From Misgurnus anguillicaudatus (taxonomy: Eukaryota > Chordata > Actinopteri > Cypriniformes > Cobitidae), in assembly GCF_027580225.2 (NCBI RefSeq), contig NC_073359.2:8422001-8486000 (forward strand): 64,000 nucleotides of DNA, written 5' to 3'. Position numbers and translations under genes: made by a program. Positions 47,608 through 59,519 of this stretch are shown here, in pieces; positions within the stretch are counted from its first letter, which is position 1; each line of letters opens with the position of its first letter. The notes beneath the pieces were generated by a model. It was not told where the DNA came from. It saw only the letters and a program-made list of their open reading frames with translations, and ran no database searches.

Positions 47608-47742
47608 CCTCTATAGCTCTGTGGTATGTTAAAGGTTGTGGGTTTGATCCGAGGGACCGCACGTACAGTACTGATAAAATATGTACCTTTTAATGCACTG
47701 TAAGTCACTTTAGATTTGTCTGCCAAATGCATGAATTTAAAT
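47608..47742 (+). mobile_element. tRNA-derived SINE
   Basis: Head TATAGCTCTGTGG and B-box-like GGGTTTGATCC; tail TGTAAGTCACTTTAGAT and TGTCTGCCAAATGCA, the characteristic teleost SINE end. Confidence 0.7.
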
Positions 47743-47953
47743 GTGTTTTTGGCATATGCTTTTAATAATTGCTTTAAACATTCTCATATTTGATGTCATA
47801 TTTCCTATGTAAATCTTACATTTTTAGTTTGAGGTTCACTCAATTTCATTCCCTGGCCTGTAACCTGTGATGAATACAATATTTGTGCTTTAAAGGAGAC
47901 TGATGTGAAACTGAAGTGCTTTTACTCAAACATCAACATCAAAACTGGGTTGT

Positions 47954-49492
47954 CCCTTACGAAAGGAAAATATATTTACCAATATATTACTTGAAATATA
48001 TTGTAATATATTGCAATATATTATTTTACTTTCCATTTTCCAATATATTATACATTGGCAATACATGGAATAATATATTGATGGTACATATTTACTATAT
48101 ATGTGTAATATATTGCAGTATATTGCAAAATATACAAATTATTGCCACTTTCAATATATTGTACATGGATAAAATATATGTGTTTATATATTTAAAAATA
48201 TATGCAATATTATATTTATAAATATCTGCAATATTGTATTTTGATTTATATGCGAAAATGTATTAACAATATATGTAGAGATATAGTTTCACGTATATGT
48301 TTACTATATGGTAGAATATATTTCAAATATATGTAAAATTATATGGAAATATACATGAAATATATGTAGATATGTGTTCAATATATTGTGGAATACATTT
48401 TACATATATGTAAAATTAGATGGAAATATATGTACATATTTATTGTAAATGTATGCACAATATGTGTACATATATGAGAACATGCACATACAATGTATGA
48501 ATATATTTGGGATATATACAGTATGTACATGAAACATCTAAAATATATAAATACTTAAATATGCAACCAGCAATATACAAACATTTACACCACATATTAA
48601 CCCAGACTGATGGGTAATCTATCAAAAGCCACCTTTATTTTCTTTTAATCAGGCACAGATACTAAACCCAATTTGAGGTACAGAGCTCTATAGGCCCATT
48701 AAAACCACAAGAGGTTTTGCATATGGTCAGTCAAAGGAAATGTGATTGTCTTTACATTACATTACATAAATGTGTTGCATTGCATTTACATAAATTACTT
48801 TTTAAAAGAGTGCCATTAAACAAAAAAATATACAAAATATAAATTAAAGCAACTTAAATTACCAATGTACATTTCAAAATTTCAGCAGTGCCATTATACA
48901 ATATAAAGACAATATCAATAAAGACAATATCAATAAACAAAATGCACAGACAATAATGAACAAATAAATAATAAACAAACTTTCATGAAGTTTTGGGAAC
49001 CGTGAAAAAGCAAAAAAAAAAAATTGCCAAAAGAACAGTCCATTATCCTGGTTAGGAGACCACCTTGGATCTTCACTGATGTAAACCACTTAAATACCAG
49101 TGCTTTTGCTCTTCACCTGGTGTCTTAATGCCATTAGCTCGCAGATTCTACTGTTGATAGATTTTCTGACATCAGCTTCCTTGGCCTAATAGGAAACTGT
49201 TTTAAAACAGCATCTGTGGAGCAGAACAACAAGTTATTCACAAAAATCTCTCAGAGATGCAATATAAAAACTGAAAAGCACCAGCTCTGAAAACTTATAT
49301 ACCTTTTAAAACTTGAAGTTTCCTTGGAGCCTGCTGACATCAGCCTTCTTCTTCTTCTTCTTGAGTTTTACTGGCAGTTGGCAAACAACTTTTAGTGGCA
49401 TTACCGCCACCTACTGATTAGGAGTGTGGGTCAGGATCATAAGTCAGGACCTATCTATCAGCCTCCTTGTTGCTGGTGTCTGTTACGCATCC

Positions 49493-49523
<31 letters not shown>

Positions 49524-50398
49524 CCCTTTTTGTTCTTGATTGCAATATATTTTGTATCATATATAAATGTATGTTTCATGCATATATTGCAATATATCAA
49601 AGCATATAAAGACAAACTATTACATGTAAAAAATACAGTGCCCTTTCTGTTCTTGATTGCAATATATTTTGTCTCATGTATACATGTATGGTTTATGCAT
49701 ATATTGCAATATATCAAAGCATATAAAGACAAACTATAACATGTAAAAAATATAGTGCCCTTTTTGTTCTTGATTGCAATATATTTTGTCTCATATATAC
49801 ATGTATGGTTTATGCATATATTGCAATATATCAAAGCATATAAAGACAAACTATAACATGTAAAAAATATAGTGCCCTTTTTGTTCTTGATTGCAATATA
49901 TTTTGTCTCATATATACATGTATGGTCTATGCATATATAGCAATATATTAAAGCATATAAAGACAAACTATTACATGTAAAAAATATAGTGCCCTTTTTG
50001 TTCTTGAATGCAATATACTTTGTCTCATATATACATGTATGGTCTATGCATATATTGCAATATATCAAAGCATATAAAGACAAACTATTACATGTAAAAA
50101 ATATAGTGCCTTTTTGTTCTTGAATGCAATATACTTTGTCTCATATATACATGTATGGTCTATGCATATATTGCAATATATCAAAGCATATAAAGACAAA
50201 CTATTACATGTAAAAAATATAGTGCCCTTTTTGTTTTTGATTGCAATATATTTTGTATCATATATACATCTATGTTTCATGCATATATTTCAATATATTG
50301 GAAAATATAAATATTAAATCCCATATATGGGAATATGTTGCCTAATATATTACATGATATTTTCCAATATACTTCAATATATTTTTGTTTCGTAAGGG
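47954..50398. mobile_element. DNA transposon with CCCTTACGAAA ends
   Basis: Perfect 11-bp inverted ends CCCTTACGAAA / TTTCGTAAGGG. It interrupts the D1 exon of copy E, which confirms the insertion. The body is built of ATATTG-type AT-rich motifs plus a 117-bp tandem array. No transposase was seen, and the target duplication is unclear. Confidence 0.82.
49521..50310. repeat. 117-bp tandem repeat, seven units
   Basis: GTGCCCTTTTTG-type starts fall at 49521, 49638, 49755, 49872, 49989, 50106 and 50222. The period equals 39 codons, so a 210-codon - strand frame stays open by chance of length. Confidence 0.95.
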
Positions 50399-51368
50399 CG
50401 TGGTTCAGCCAGAAAACAAACTGGAGAAACAAAGATGAACCTGATGATCAGATGGGACATTTTCTGGTTTACCTGGAGTCACTCTTACTGTTACAGGTAA
50501 CTGTTTGTTCTTTACCAGTACCACAGGTATTTATTTTGTATATCAACTTTATGACCTTTTCATTAGATACACAGGTGATAAGCAGCCCAAACCCTGTGAT
50601 AGATGGAGAAAAAGTGATATTAAGCTGCTTAACCAAATGCACTCTGGGTAACAAACATACTTACATCTGGTATAAAAACGGGAGTCTGGTAACAGATGGA
50701 GTCAAACTATATAACAAACTGTACCTGGACTCAATCAACAGTAAGGAGATACAAGAGTATTCATATACTGTAGGAGGTAACACAACATCTCATCATACAT
50801 CTGACTTTAATGTAAACGCTTTTGATCTGTCAAACTCTAATATTTAAATATTGCCCTCTCTGAAGAGCAAATGGATAGTTCAGTGTCAGGTAAGTACACA
50901 GTTACTCCATTGGTGTTTATACCTCAAATGCTCCTCATATCAGCTGTGTGGATGTGGTGAGTAAATATATACAATACACTATAATGTGATCATAATACGA
51001 GTTGCTTGTCTGAATTGAATTTTGATCAAACAGGTTTTTTCTTATCAAGAAAAGATTCAACTCATCTGTAGGAACACATTTACAAACATAAAAATAAAAA
51101 GGTGAGAAGTTTATCTTCTAAACACGAAGGTTTGGTATAAAATTCAGTATGTTATTAAATGTTCCCTTCATCTCTATGTCCGGCTTGCTCTCCTTCTCCT
51201 AGAACAAAGTGTCTGTACAGTACATAAAGACCTGCTGCTTTCAGTATCACATCAGCTTCACGTCTCAATATGAACAACAGCAATGACATCATTGTTACAT
51301 TAAATTAGTTGCCTTTGGACTCTCTAGCTTTAATTTGTATACTGAATATAATTGTTTTTTTTTTTTTA

Positions 51369-51900
51369 AAGGGACATATCATTAAAATCTGACTTTTTTC
51401 ATGTATACATGCTATTATTGGGTGCCCAGTGCTTCCATCAACCTAGAAAATGTGAAACAGGACAACCCAGTAACTTAGTTTTGGTAAACCATTCTCTGCA
51501 AGCATGTTAATAAAGGGGTAATTGAAATTTGGCTCCCCTGTGATGTCAGAAGGGGATAATACCCCCCCTTAAAGGCGGAGTCCATGATGTTTGAAAGCCA
51601 ATGTTGATATTTGAAATCACCTAAACAAACACGCCCCTACCCCAATAGAATCTGGACTTTCTGTTGATAGACCCGCTCCACACATACGCAACCCGGCATT
51701 TGATTAGATTTGATTGGCTATAAGTGTGTTTTGGTAGTCGGCCCGTATCCTTTTCCAAACCGTTTTTCAAACATCGTGGACTCCGCCTTTAATCTGCACT
51801 ATTCAACCACGCAATTGTCGTTTAGTGCAGAAATCAGCTAATTTGCATTTAAAGGACACACCACATTTTTACTCACACCTAAAAAGTGGCAATTTTAACA
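51369..51900. mobile_element. TTAA-type element remains around a nested MITE
   Basis: TTAAAGGGACATATCATT on the left resembles the start of a TTAA-type element; the right end could not be placed with certainty. Confidence 0.4.
51569..51792. mobile_element. TTAA MITE, 224 bp
   Basis: TTAA at both ends and matching arms AGGCGGAGTCCATGATGTTT / AAACATCGTGGACTCCGCCT. Confidence 0.9.
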
Positions 51901-52878
51901 TGTTATAATAAATTATCTACAGTATATGATATTTTGAGCTAAAACTTCATATACGTACTCTGGGGACAGCGAAGATTTATTTGACACCTTAAAAAAGTAT
52001 TTTTTTATTTTTTCCCAAATTACAGAAGCCTAGTTGAAAGCAGCATATTTGCAAACGACTGTATTTTTATTTAAAATGTAGAAAATAAAATGGATAGATA
52101 TGACTTTGTACAGTAAAATTCTTTTATAAAGGTGTAATATTTATCTAATGGATAGATTTATAAAATGTAACCACAGAAAAAGTCTTAAAATGCAAATTTC
52201 ATGTCACACTCAATGTTTTTTTCTAAAATAAAATTGCTTCATGCAGTTTGCAGAATGTTTGTATGACTGGTGAAGTACGTGATGTTTGCCACGGACACAA
52301 ACTATTTACAGAAATTCGTGTGAGTATCACGAAAAAGACATTCGTGCTAAAGGCACGAAAAAGCTGAATTTCGTGCCATGGACACGAATAAATTTCTCAA
52401 ATTTTGCTTATTAACTATAACATGAGTTTCTATGAGATCGTGTTGCGCAAGATTGTTTGCATTTTATGATAACTTTATTGTATATTTATTACCTGCTTCT
52501 GTAATAGTTTTACAAGCATATTTAGTGAAGCATTCACAACCCATTTTACTTTTGTGATTTGACACTTTACTTCTGAGAAAAACAGGAAATGTAATGCGAA
52601 ACCGCTGAAAATCAATGCAGATCTGCTTTGAGCTAGATGTTTATCTATGGGTTAAAATCATGAAACATGAAGTAATAATGTAGTTTAATGATCTCTGTTA
52701 GTTTAGTTGCTGCTGTATTGAATGTGCAATGTCCATCGCAATATAGTAATTATGAAAGGAGACTTGCTCTAATAATAAGAACATGTTTTATTGCATTCAC
52801 TTGCTCAGACAGTCTGTCTAAAATGACTTAAACATCCTGGTGTTCATGCATTAAAACTCTGGCGTGTTCACAATGTAC
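51900..52878. other. Gene-free stretch
   Basis: AT-rich. Around 52300-52390 are short inverted AATTCGTG / CACGAATT motifs that look like a decayed palindromic element. No gene is supported. Confidence 0.5.
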
Positions 52879-53488
52879 TTAAAGGGACATTCCACTTTTT
52901 TGAAAATATGCTCATTTTCCAGCTCCCCTAAACAATTGATTTTTACAGTTTTGGAATCCATTCAACTGATCTCCGGGTCTGGCGGTGGCACTTTTAGCAT
53001 AGCTTAACATAATCCATTGAATCTGATTAGACCATTAGCATCGCGCTCAAAAATAACCAAATTATGGCTGTTCTGAGGTTACATCGTTTACTAAGACCGA
53101 CGGAAAATTAAAAGTTGTGATTTTCTAGGCAGATATGTTTAGGAACTATACTCTCATTCTGGCATAATAATCAATGACTATGTTGCCATAACATGGCTGC
53201 AGCAGGCGTAGTGATATTATGCACTGCCCGAAAATAGTCCCCTGCTATTGAAAGTGACCAAGTGGACTATTTTTGCCTGCTGTGAAGAGTAAAGGTTTAA
53301 ATAGGAAGATATTGAAACTTTTTGGTTATTTTTGAGCGCGATGCCAATGGTCCAATCCGATTCAATGGATCATGCCAAGCCATGCCAAAAGTGCCAGCAC
53401 CAGACCCGGAGATCAGCTGAATGGCCTGCAAAACGGCAAAAATCATATGTTTAACACTCGGGGAGCTGGAAAAGAAATATCCCTTTAA
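52879..53488. mobile_element. TTAA MITE with long inverted arms
   Basis: TTAA at 52879-52882 and 53485-53488. Arms of about 170 bp pair, for example AAAAATAACCAA against TTGGTTATTTTT and CAACTGATCTCCGGGTCTG against CAGACCCGGAGATCAGCTG. It ends 15 bases from the lectin stop codon. Confidence 0.9.
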
Positions 53489-53503
53489 TAAACAATTTAC
53501 AAC

Positions 53504-54736
53504 TCATTTTAAAACGTTTCTCTCACAAATCCAATTTTGAGCAATATAACACGACGCATCATTCCATCCTGGTCTAATGGACTCAACACAGTTCTCAGAT
53601 ATGTTGCCATTGGGTTCTCCAGCTGCCCAGAAACTGAAACAGATAATCATTAGAATGATCATGACTGTGAGAATTATTTATTGGATAATAATCAATTTAA
53701 AGATTTCTCACCTAGAGTTCAATGGGGTACCATCAACCCATCTCCATGTGCCCTCTACGTCACTGTCAGACAAACCAATCCAGAACCTTGCTCCACTAGA
53801 AATAGTCTTGCGGCTAATGAAATCCTAAAATCAAAAACAAATAAAGTGCATACAGTACTTGTACTCATATCCCCACCCAGTTTCTCTCACTCACCTCTTC
53901 CTCTTTGTTGTTAATGATGATCAGATCTCCTCCTCTCTCTCTACAGTACATCCTGCTCTCATTCCACGTCTTCGTCTCAGTTGAAATGAAGTACAAATTT
54001 AAGTAAATCCATCCATCTGTTAAAATAGCCAATTTAATGAGTAAATCACGCTCCCCCTCATAACTGAACAAGTTGAACAATCTATAAGATTTGATCACTT
54101 CCACTGTAAATGTGTCAGCTATGAATATCTAGATAGTATTTTAAAAGCGTTCAATATCAGGGTTTCCGCATTATTAGCTATTTTCCATGACCCTGTTTTA
54201 TGCGCATTTTTATGTATTGGATCAAATAAGAGTAATAGAAATAGTAACAGTGGTGGTTATACAGCATCTAGCCTTTAAGAAGCAGATCAAAGACACTTAC
54301 CCCCTTTATTAAGATTCTTCTGAAGTATATTGTTCTCCCACATTAGCCAATTTCTCTCATTGGTCAGATTTTCAGATTTGGCAAATAAAAAATCTGTGAC
54401 TTTAGTCAGATTGTCAATCTTAACTCTCAGCTGATCTTTATCTTGAATCAACTTCACACTGAGCTCTATGACGGCAGTCAGCAGGAGGACGCACAGCAGC
54501 ACCAAACACACAGTAGCGGATCTGTAACATCTCATCTTCACTAAGGACAAAAAAAAATAATGTTAATCTCTCGGATCATTTTAAAGCATGCAATCTATAT
54601 TTTGAGATGGAGAAATGTTAAAATGTTAAACGTTACCTGTAGGTTGTGGTGATGGTGTTGTGTTGGAATCTCCAAGCTTACTTCTAGTGTTTTCATAGAT
54701 ATGAGCAGTACTCTTTACTCCATCTTCAGTGACCAT
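53504..54736 (-). CDS. Type II C-type lectin receptor with EPN/WND
   Basis: Exons on the - strand: 54736-54637, 54540-54301, 54016-53895, 53824-53712, 53633-53504; total 705 nt, 234 aa. The cytoplasmic start has HIYENT (Y14). A membrane segment lies at about 41-58 ([18 protein letters not shown]), followed by a stalk with NLT sites. The lectin domain starts at D114 ([10 protein letters not shown]). All four core cysteines are present (138, 207, 220, 228). EPN (198-200) and WND (215-217) are intact, which in this fold predicts calcium-dependent binding of mannose-type sugars. The extra N-terminal Cys of long-form domains is missing. It resembles fish CD209/NK-lectin-like genes; the exact ortholog is not assigned. 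Confidence 0.88.
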
Positions 54737-54832
54737 TTTCAGTGCTTCAAAATGTTAAGTTGCTTTATAAAATATGTAATTCACCGTATCAGTGTAGTCT
54801 AGATGGTAACAGCGCAGCAGACGAATACTACT

Positions 54833-55027
54833 GAGCACTGTTGTACTATTCGCGTGAGTAATGAGGCAGGTTTAAATCCATCGATGAACTTGTATAATTT
54901 GAAGGAACTAATTTTACAGCAGAATGAAAGAAATTGGTTTTAACAATGTGTATTGCAGTTTACCTGAATATATTATGCGGTGGGCAGACTTCCCAGTTTC
55001 TAACTTAAATATTATAACAGACAGAAG

Positions 55028-55088
<61 letters not shown>

Positions 55089-55282
55089 CGTGGGTGGGTG
55101 CGGGCATATGTTAGAAACTGGGAAGTATGCCCACCGCATAATATATTCAGGTAAACCGCAATACACATTGTTGAAACCCATTTTCGCTCATTCTGCTGTA
55201 AAATTACTTCCTTTACAATAATACAAGTTCCTTTATGGATTTAAACCTGCCTCATTACTCACGCGCATAGTACAACAGTGCT
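54833..55282. repeat. Long inverted repeat with TG core
   Basis: Arms 54833-55004 and 55110-55282 match in inverse orientation at roughly nine bases in ten (for example CATAATATATTCAGGTAAAC). The loop contains the (TG)n run. It begins about 100 bases upstream of the lectin start codon. Confidence 0.9.
55029..55084. repeat. (TG)n microsatellite
   Basis: About 28 TG units in the loop of the inverted repeat. Confidence 0.97.
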
Positions 55283-55286
55283 AATG

Positions 55287-55449
<163 letters not shown>

Positions 55450-55907
55450 TATATACTATGGAAGTCTATGGTCACTTACTGCTCTGTGTTTCCCATCATT
55501 TCTCAAAATATCTTCATTTGTGTTCATCAGAAAAAATAAATTCATACAGGTCTAGAACAACATGAAGATGAGTAAATTATGACAGAATTTTCATTTTAAA
55601 GTGAATTATCCCTTTAAAGCTTGAAATCAAACTGTGATGCTCTTTATCTCACAATAAGATTTGAGACTTTTGTCAGATTTTCACTGGCAAAATTTCAAAT
55701 GATCATTATTTATAAGGTAAATAACAGGTTTCACACTTCAGCTGGTTAAGTAAAGCAAAAATAGCAACAGATCATTGAAACAGTGAACTGCAGAAAACAG
55801 CTATACTCTTTATTGATTCTGAGACTGTTTTTATCAACGGTATTCTGAAATCAAATGAAAAGGATGACTATAGCAGATTACAGCATACATTTCCAAGGTG
55901 AGAAGCA

Positions 55908-56191
55908 TTAAAGCAACACTATGTAGTTTTTTTACCTTTAAATAATGTCCCTAAAATTATTTCAGAGATAGAACAACTTTTAACTGGACAAATTGTACTG
56001 TTGCTGCAACCTGAGCAGCCTCCTAGCTGCTACAAGCACACTCTGAAAGTGGCAGTGGAAGGTAGGAAACACAGCCCCGCCCCGCCCCCTGCCTGCAGAA
56101 GAGTGTCTAATACCAGGCACTGTTTCGCTTTTCAACCACATGGGGGAGCTGTAAGTCATTTTTACATGGAAACTACATAGTGTTGCTTTAA
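55908..56191. mobile_element. TTAA MITE, 284 bp
   Basis: TTAA plus inverted ends AGCAACACTATGTAGTTT / AAACTACATAGTGTTGCT. The centre is GC-rich. Confidence 0.92.
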
Positions 56192-56743
56192 TATACATTA
56201 TTGGACTTGTCTAGGCTTTGTTGCATTTCTGTTTCTTCATAATCGACTCGATTCTCGGCTGCATAAAAATACTTGGCTTATTTTGTTCCAAAACATTGGA
56301 CTGTTTAACCTATAGTATTCTAGCATTGCGAGTGAAATTCTATAGTCATTTGAGACATTAAAGCAGAAATTCGTGTCATGGGAGGGGCTTCTGTAATCAC
56401 GCCACTACTAGAGCAAGCTCATGATTGATTAACGTTCAGATTTTCGCTCTTACTGTGCCGCGGGATGCCTATTCGCGTCTTTGCGTTGATTTAACATAAA
56501 TCACTCGCGCTTGCCGCTTCTTCTGCATCTGGTGTGAACGCACAGTAATAGAGTGCTGCAGGAATAAGTTACTCCTTCCACTTTTGAATGTTTTACAATG
56601 ATTTCTAATCTCGTGTGAATTGACCATCAATATTACAGACGTCCTGTTGTAAAATTACATTACTTCATATACCTCCAAACGTATCCCCTCCGTATAAAGG
56701 CTTTAGCGTATACACTAATATGATCACAGCATACCTGTTACTC
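56192..56743. other. Gene-free stretch
   Basis: No coding sequence or clear repeat was recognised. Confidence 0.5.
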
Positions 56744-56746
56744 CAT

Positions 56747-57952
56747 GGGCCCTATCTTGCACCCAGCGCAATTGACTTTGTCAGTGACGCATGTATCATT
56801 TCGTATTTTGCACCGGCGCACAGCGGGTTTTTCCCTCCACAGACGCACGTCGGCAAACTATGGAATGAACTTGCGCTCCCTGGGCGGTTCAGCGCAAAAA
56901 AGGAGGCGTGCTCCGGCGCAAACCATCTCTTATGCTATTTTGCAGTTTCAAAAAACAATTGCGCTACTAACCAAAAAAAACTAGTCTAAAGTCAGTGGCG
57001 CGTTGCGCGTAGTTCATTATGCTATTTTAAGGACGCATGCTTGACCATAATTTATAGCGTGCACAAAGCGCATTGCTTATCTAATCTACACAGATGCAAC
57101 AGTTATTTTTGCAAATCATAAATTGTTACAATAAAAAATATTAATACATGAGATAAGGGAAATCATAGTGGTGAGCATTGTGGTGATAGTTTTTATTTAT
57201 TTTGTGTGGCAGCGTTAAACAATTATCATGCAACGATTAAAATTCTTCCATAAGTTTGTTGTATGGCTGTATTACGTTTATTTTATCTAAATAATAATTA
57301 AAATATTTTCATAAGAAACCTTAATGTATATGAACTTGATTTGTAAGTGTACTTTGGGGTTGGACCTTGCTTGCGTTTCTTGGGTCCGATTTCAAAGCCC
57401 CCAAACCCTTTCCGCGGTGAGGGTGGACGCAGCGATGTCCTCCTGTGTGCCCGATTTATGCTGGCAAGCTTGGGATCTCCCTGTCTCCTGACATCATTGT
57501 AGTGCTTGGCGCAGCTGATGAGACAATTGCGGCTATTTCCTCTCACGCCTGTTTAACCGACGCTGATTTGGGCGGGTTTCTCCCATCCTCATACAAAACA
57601 ACTTCTCTGTCTTTGACTGCTCTTACAAGAACGTGGGTCTCCTCGGCTGTGAACCGCTCCTGGCGTGCCCCTGGTAAATCCCTCATATAATAATAGCAAC
57701 CCGCCATGGAACTTGCGCCCTTTTGCGTTTAAAGGGAATGTTGGATAGCGTTCTGATTGGTTTATTTGACGTTACGCCCAAACCACACCTATGAATAATG
57801 AACCTACTTCAGACCAACCCCTTATTGATATGCGCCTGCCGCAAGACTCATTTCTCCCGCTGGGAAAATAGCAACAGCGCCCAAGATCCGCCCACAAAGT
57901 CACTTGCGCTTTGCGCTTCGCACATGCGTTTCAGATTGTTAAAATAGGGCCC
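56747..57952 (-). mobile_element. PIF/Harbinger-type element
   Basis: Ends GGGCCCTATCTTGC and AAAATAGGGCCC are inverted, and CAT flanks both sides (56744-56746, 57953-57955), giving the 3-bp duplication of this superfamily. It carries a relic of the Myb-like accessory protein and no transposase. Confidence 0.85.
57298..57690 (-). pseudogene. Harbinger Myb/SANT-like protein relic
   Basis: From 57690 the frame reads MRDLPGARQERFTAEETHVL, then LVRAVKDREVVLYEDG and NPPKSASVKQA before a stop where a Trp is expected. It resumes in another frame with CAKHYNDVRRQGDPKLASIN. The pattern is that of the trihelix/Myb-like protein of Harbinger elements. Confidence 0.7.
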
Positions 57953-58140
57953 CATATGTTACTCACATTGAAAAACAAACACACATGGAAATTTACAATC
58001 AAATTAATTTACTGGAAAGCTTTATTTATTAGACTGTATCAAGTGAAACAAAATGTTATTTGCATAGTCATAATATACAATGGAAATATCAAAGTTTTGC
58101 TGTGGAGAAACTGTGAAGTTTGACAGATCACTTAGTAAAT

Positions 58141-58146
58141 TTTATT
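58141..58146 (-). terminator. Poly(A) signal of the second lectin
   Basis: AATAAA on the - strand about 50 bases after the stop codon. Confidence 0.6.
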
Positions 58147-58195
58147 CTGCTAAGACAGATTGTCTAAAAAATTAAGTTGTTTCTCTTTAAATTAC

Positions 58196-59384
58196 TCATT
58201 TAATTTTTTTCTCACAAATCCATTGCCAAGGTGTAGTACATGGGTAATCGGCCCATCCTGGTAAATAGTTTACAGCACAGTTCTCTTTTCTTCTACCATT
58301 GGGCTCCTTTTGGGAAGTGTCCCAGAAACTGGAACTACAGATCATCATTGGATATTGAGTAATGCTTTCTGTGTGAAATAATACTGACTTAGCAATCGGT
58401 TAAATTTAGTGTTTTCTCACCTAGAGTTTAGTGTGCTGTTATCAACCCATTTCCATATGTCCTCTACATCACTGTCAGACAAACCAATCCAGAATCTACC
58501 AGAAAATTTGCTAACAAAATCCTATGACAAAACAAAACAACATTTATATCACAATGATGCTATCTTTTTATCTAGTATCTTTCACTCACTTGTTCCTCTT
58601 TGTTGTTTATGATGATCAGATCTGCTCCTCTCTCTCTACAGTCTCTTCTGCTCTCATCCCAGCTGTTCGTCTCAAATGAAATGAAATACAAACTGAGTTG
58701 ACAGTAAATCCACCCATCTGTAAACACAAACAGTTTATTAGAAGCTAAATCTTTAGTGTTGTTCAGTTTACAAAGTTGTTTCAATATTGAATTGTGTTGT
58801 TTTGTAATATTACCATGGATATGTGTCAGTAGTTCATCTCTATCCTGATTCAACTGTTCATATAGTTTAGTGATATTATTGTACTTGGCTATGAATTCAT
58901 CTCTCTCTTCTGTGATGTTTTTGTTCTTGATGTGAAACTGGTGATTGTTTGTAATGATCAGGACACACAGCACGATGACTGCAGTCAGTAGAAGAACAAA
59001 CAGTAACACCAAACACACAATAGCTGATCTTCTCATCCTCAAACTTTCATTTTCTGAAGATAGATGACAAATATGATGTTTATCTATTAACTTAACCAGC
59101 TCGCATAAACTGAGAACATGTAAACTCCTATAACCGTTGTGCCTTTAAATGTTTATTTGTCTTATTTTGTATCTTCATATGAGGAAATATATTAGCAGAA
59201 ACGCAGTACCTGTGTGTTTAGGTGGTTGGGTTGTTGTTGTTGTGTTAGATCCCTCCATCTCTTTCTTGTGTTTAAGATCTCTTACGGTCTCGGCAGTGAT
59301 GTAGATATCGATAGTCTTTTCTTCTTTTTCTTCTCTGTCCATGGTTGAACTAGTATCTATGCTATCCTTCACAATACCAGACAT
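58196..59384 (-). CDS. Type II C-type lectin receptor with EPN/WAD
   Basis: Exons on the - strand: 59384-59210, 59053-58814, 58717-58590, 58521-58421, 58328-58196; total 777 nt, 258 aa. Exon 2 is 240 nt, exactly as in the neighbouring lectin. The cytoplasmic part has DIYITAET (Y28); a start at Met15 is also possible. The membrane segment is about 69-92. The stalk has three NIT sites. The lectin domain starts at D139; core cysteines at 165, 232, 245 and 253, with an extra Cys at 144. EPN (223-225) is present, but the second calcium motif is WAD (240-242), with Ala replacing the Asn ligand. Calcium-dependent sugar binding is therefore doubtful. A tandem paralog of the 53504-54736 gene. Confidence 0.88.
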
Positions 59385-59519
59385 TTTATGTAATCGTAAA
59401 GGAAGTACTCTGTAGAAATATTAATCTGTAAAGGAACTTACTGCATGCAGGAACTTAACACAAAACAAGACAAACAGAAGACTTACAAAGGATATGATCA
59501 TAGAAGGTTAATGATTATT

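Larger units (their letters stand above)
47827..51300 (+). pseudogene. CD22/Siglec-like receptor pseudogene, copy E
   Basis: D1 starts near 47827 (CDEYNIC, LKCFYSNINIKTG) and is cut by a 2.4-kb insertion, resuming at 50399 with WFSQK and ENKD-like NKDEPDD. It then jumps straight to the last bases of a D3 exon (LPGVTL-like text near 50470-50494). C2 and most of D3 are missing. The D4 exon (50567-50776) is open but its second Cys is Tyr (EYSYTVGG). Transmembrane and tail remains (ISAVWMW near 50940; KKRFNSS near 51045) are diverged. No leader was found. Confidence 0.82.

Noticed and set aside
49451..50083. 210-codon - strand frame with repeated TyrAla/Ile-rich motif
   Set aside because: It is the 117-bp tandem repeat read in frame; the period is divisible by three and the composition is AT-simple.
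54914..55168. Frames with Cys-Val or His-Thr runs
   Set aside because: They are translated (TG)n microsatellite inside an inverted repeat.
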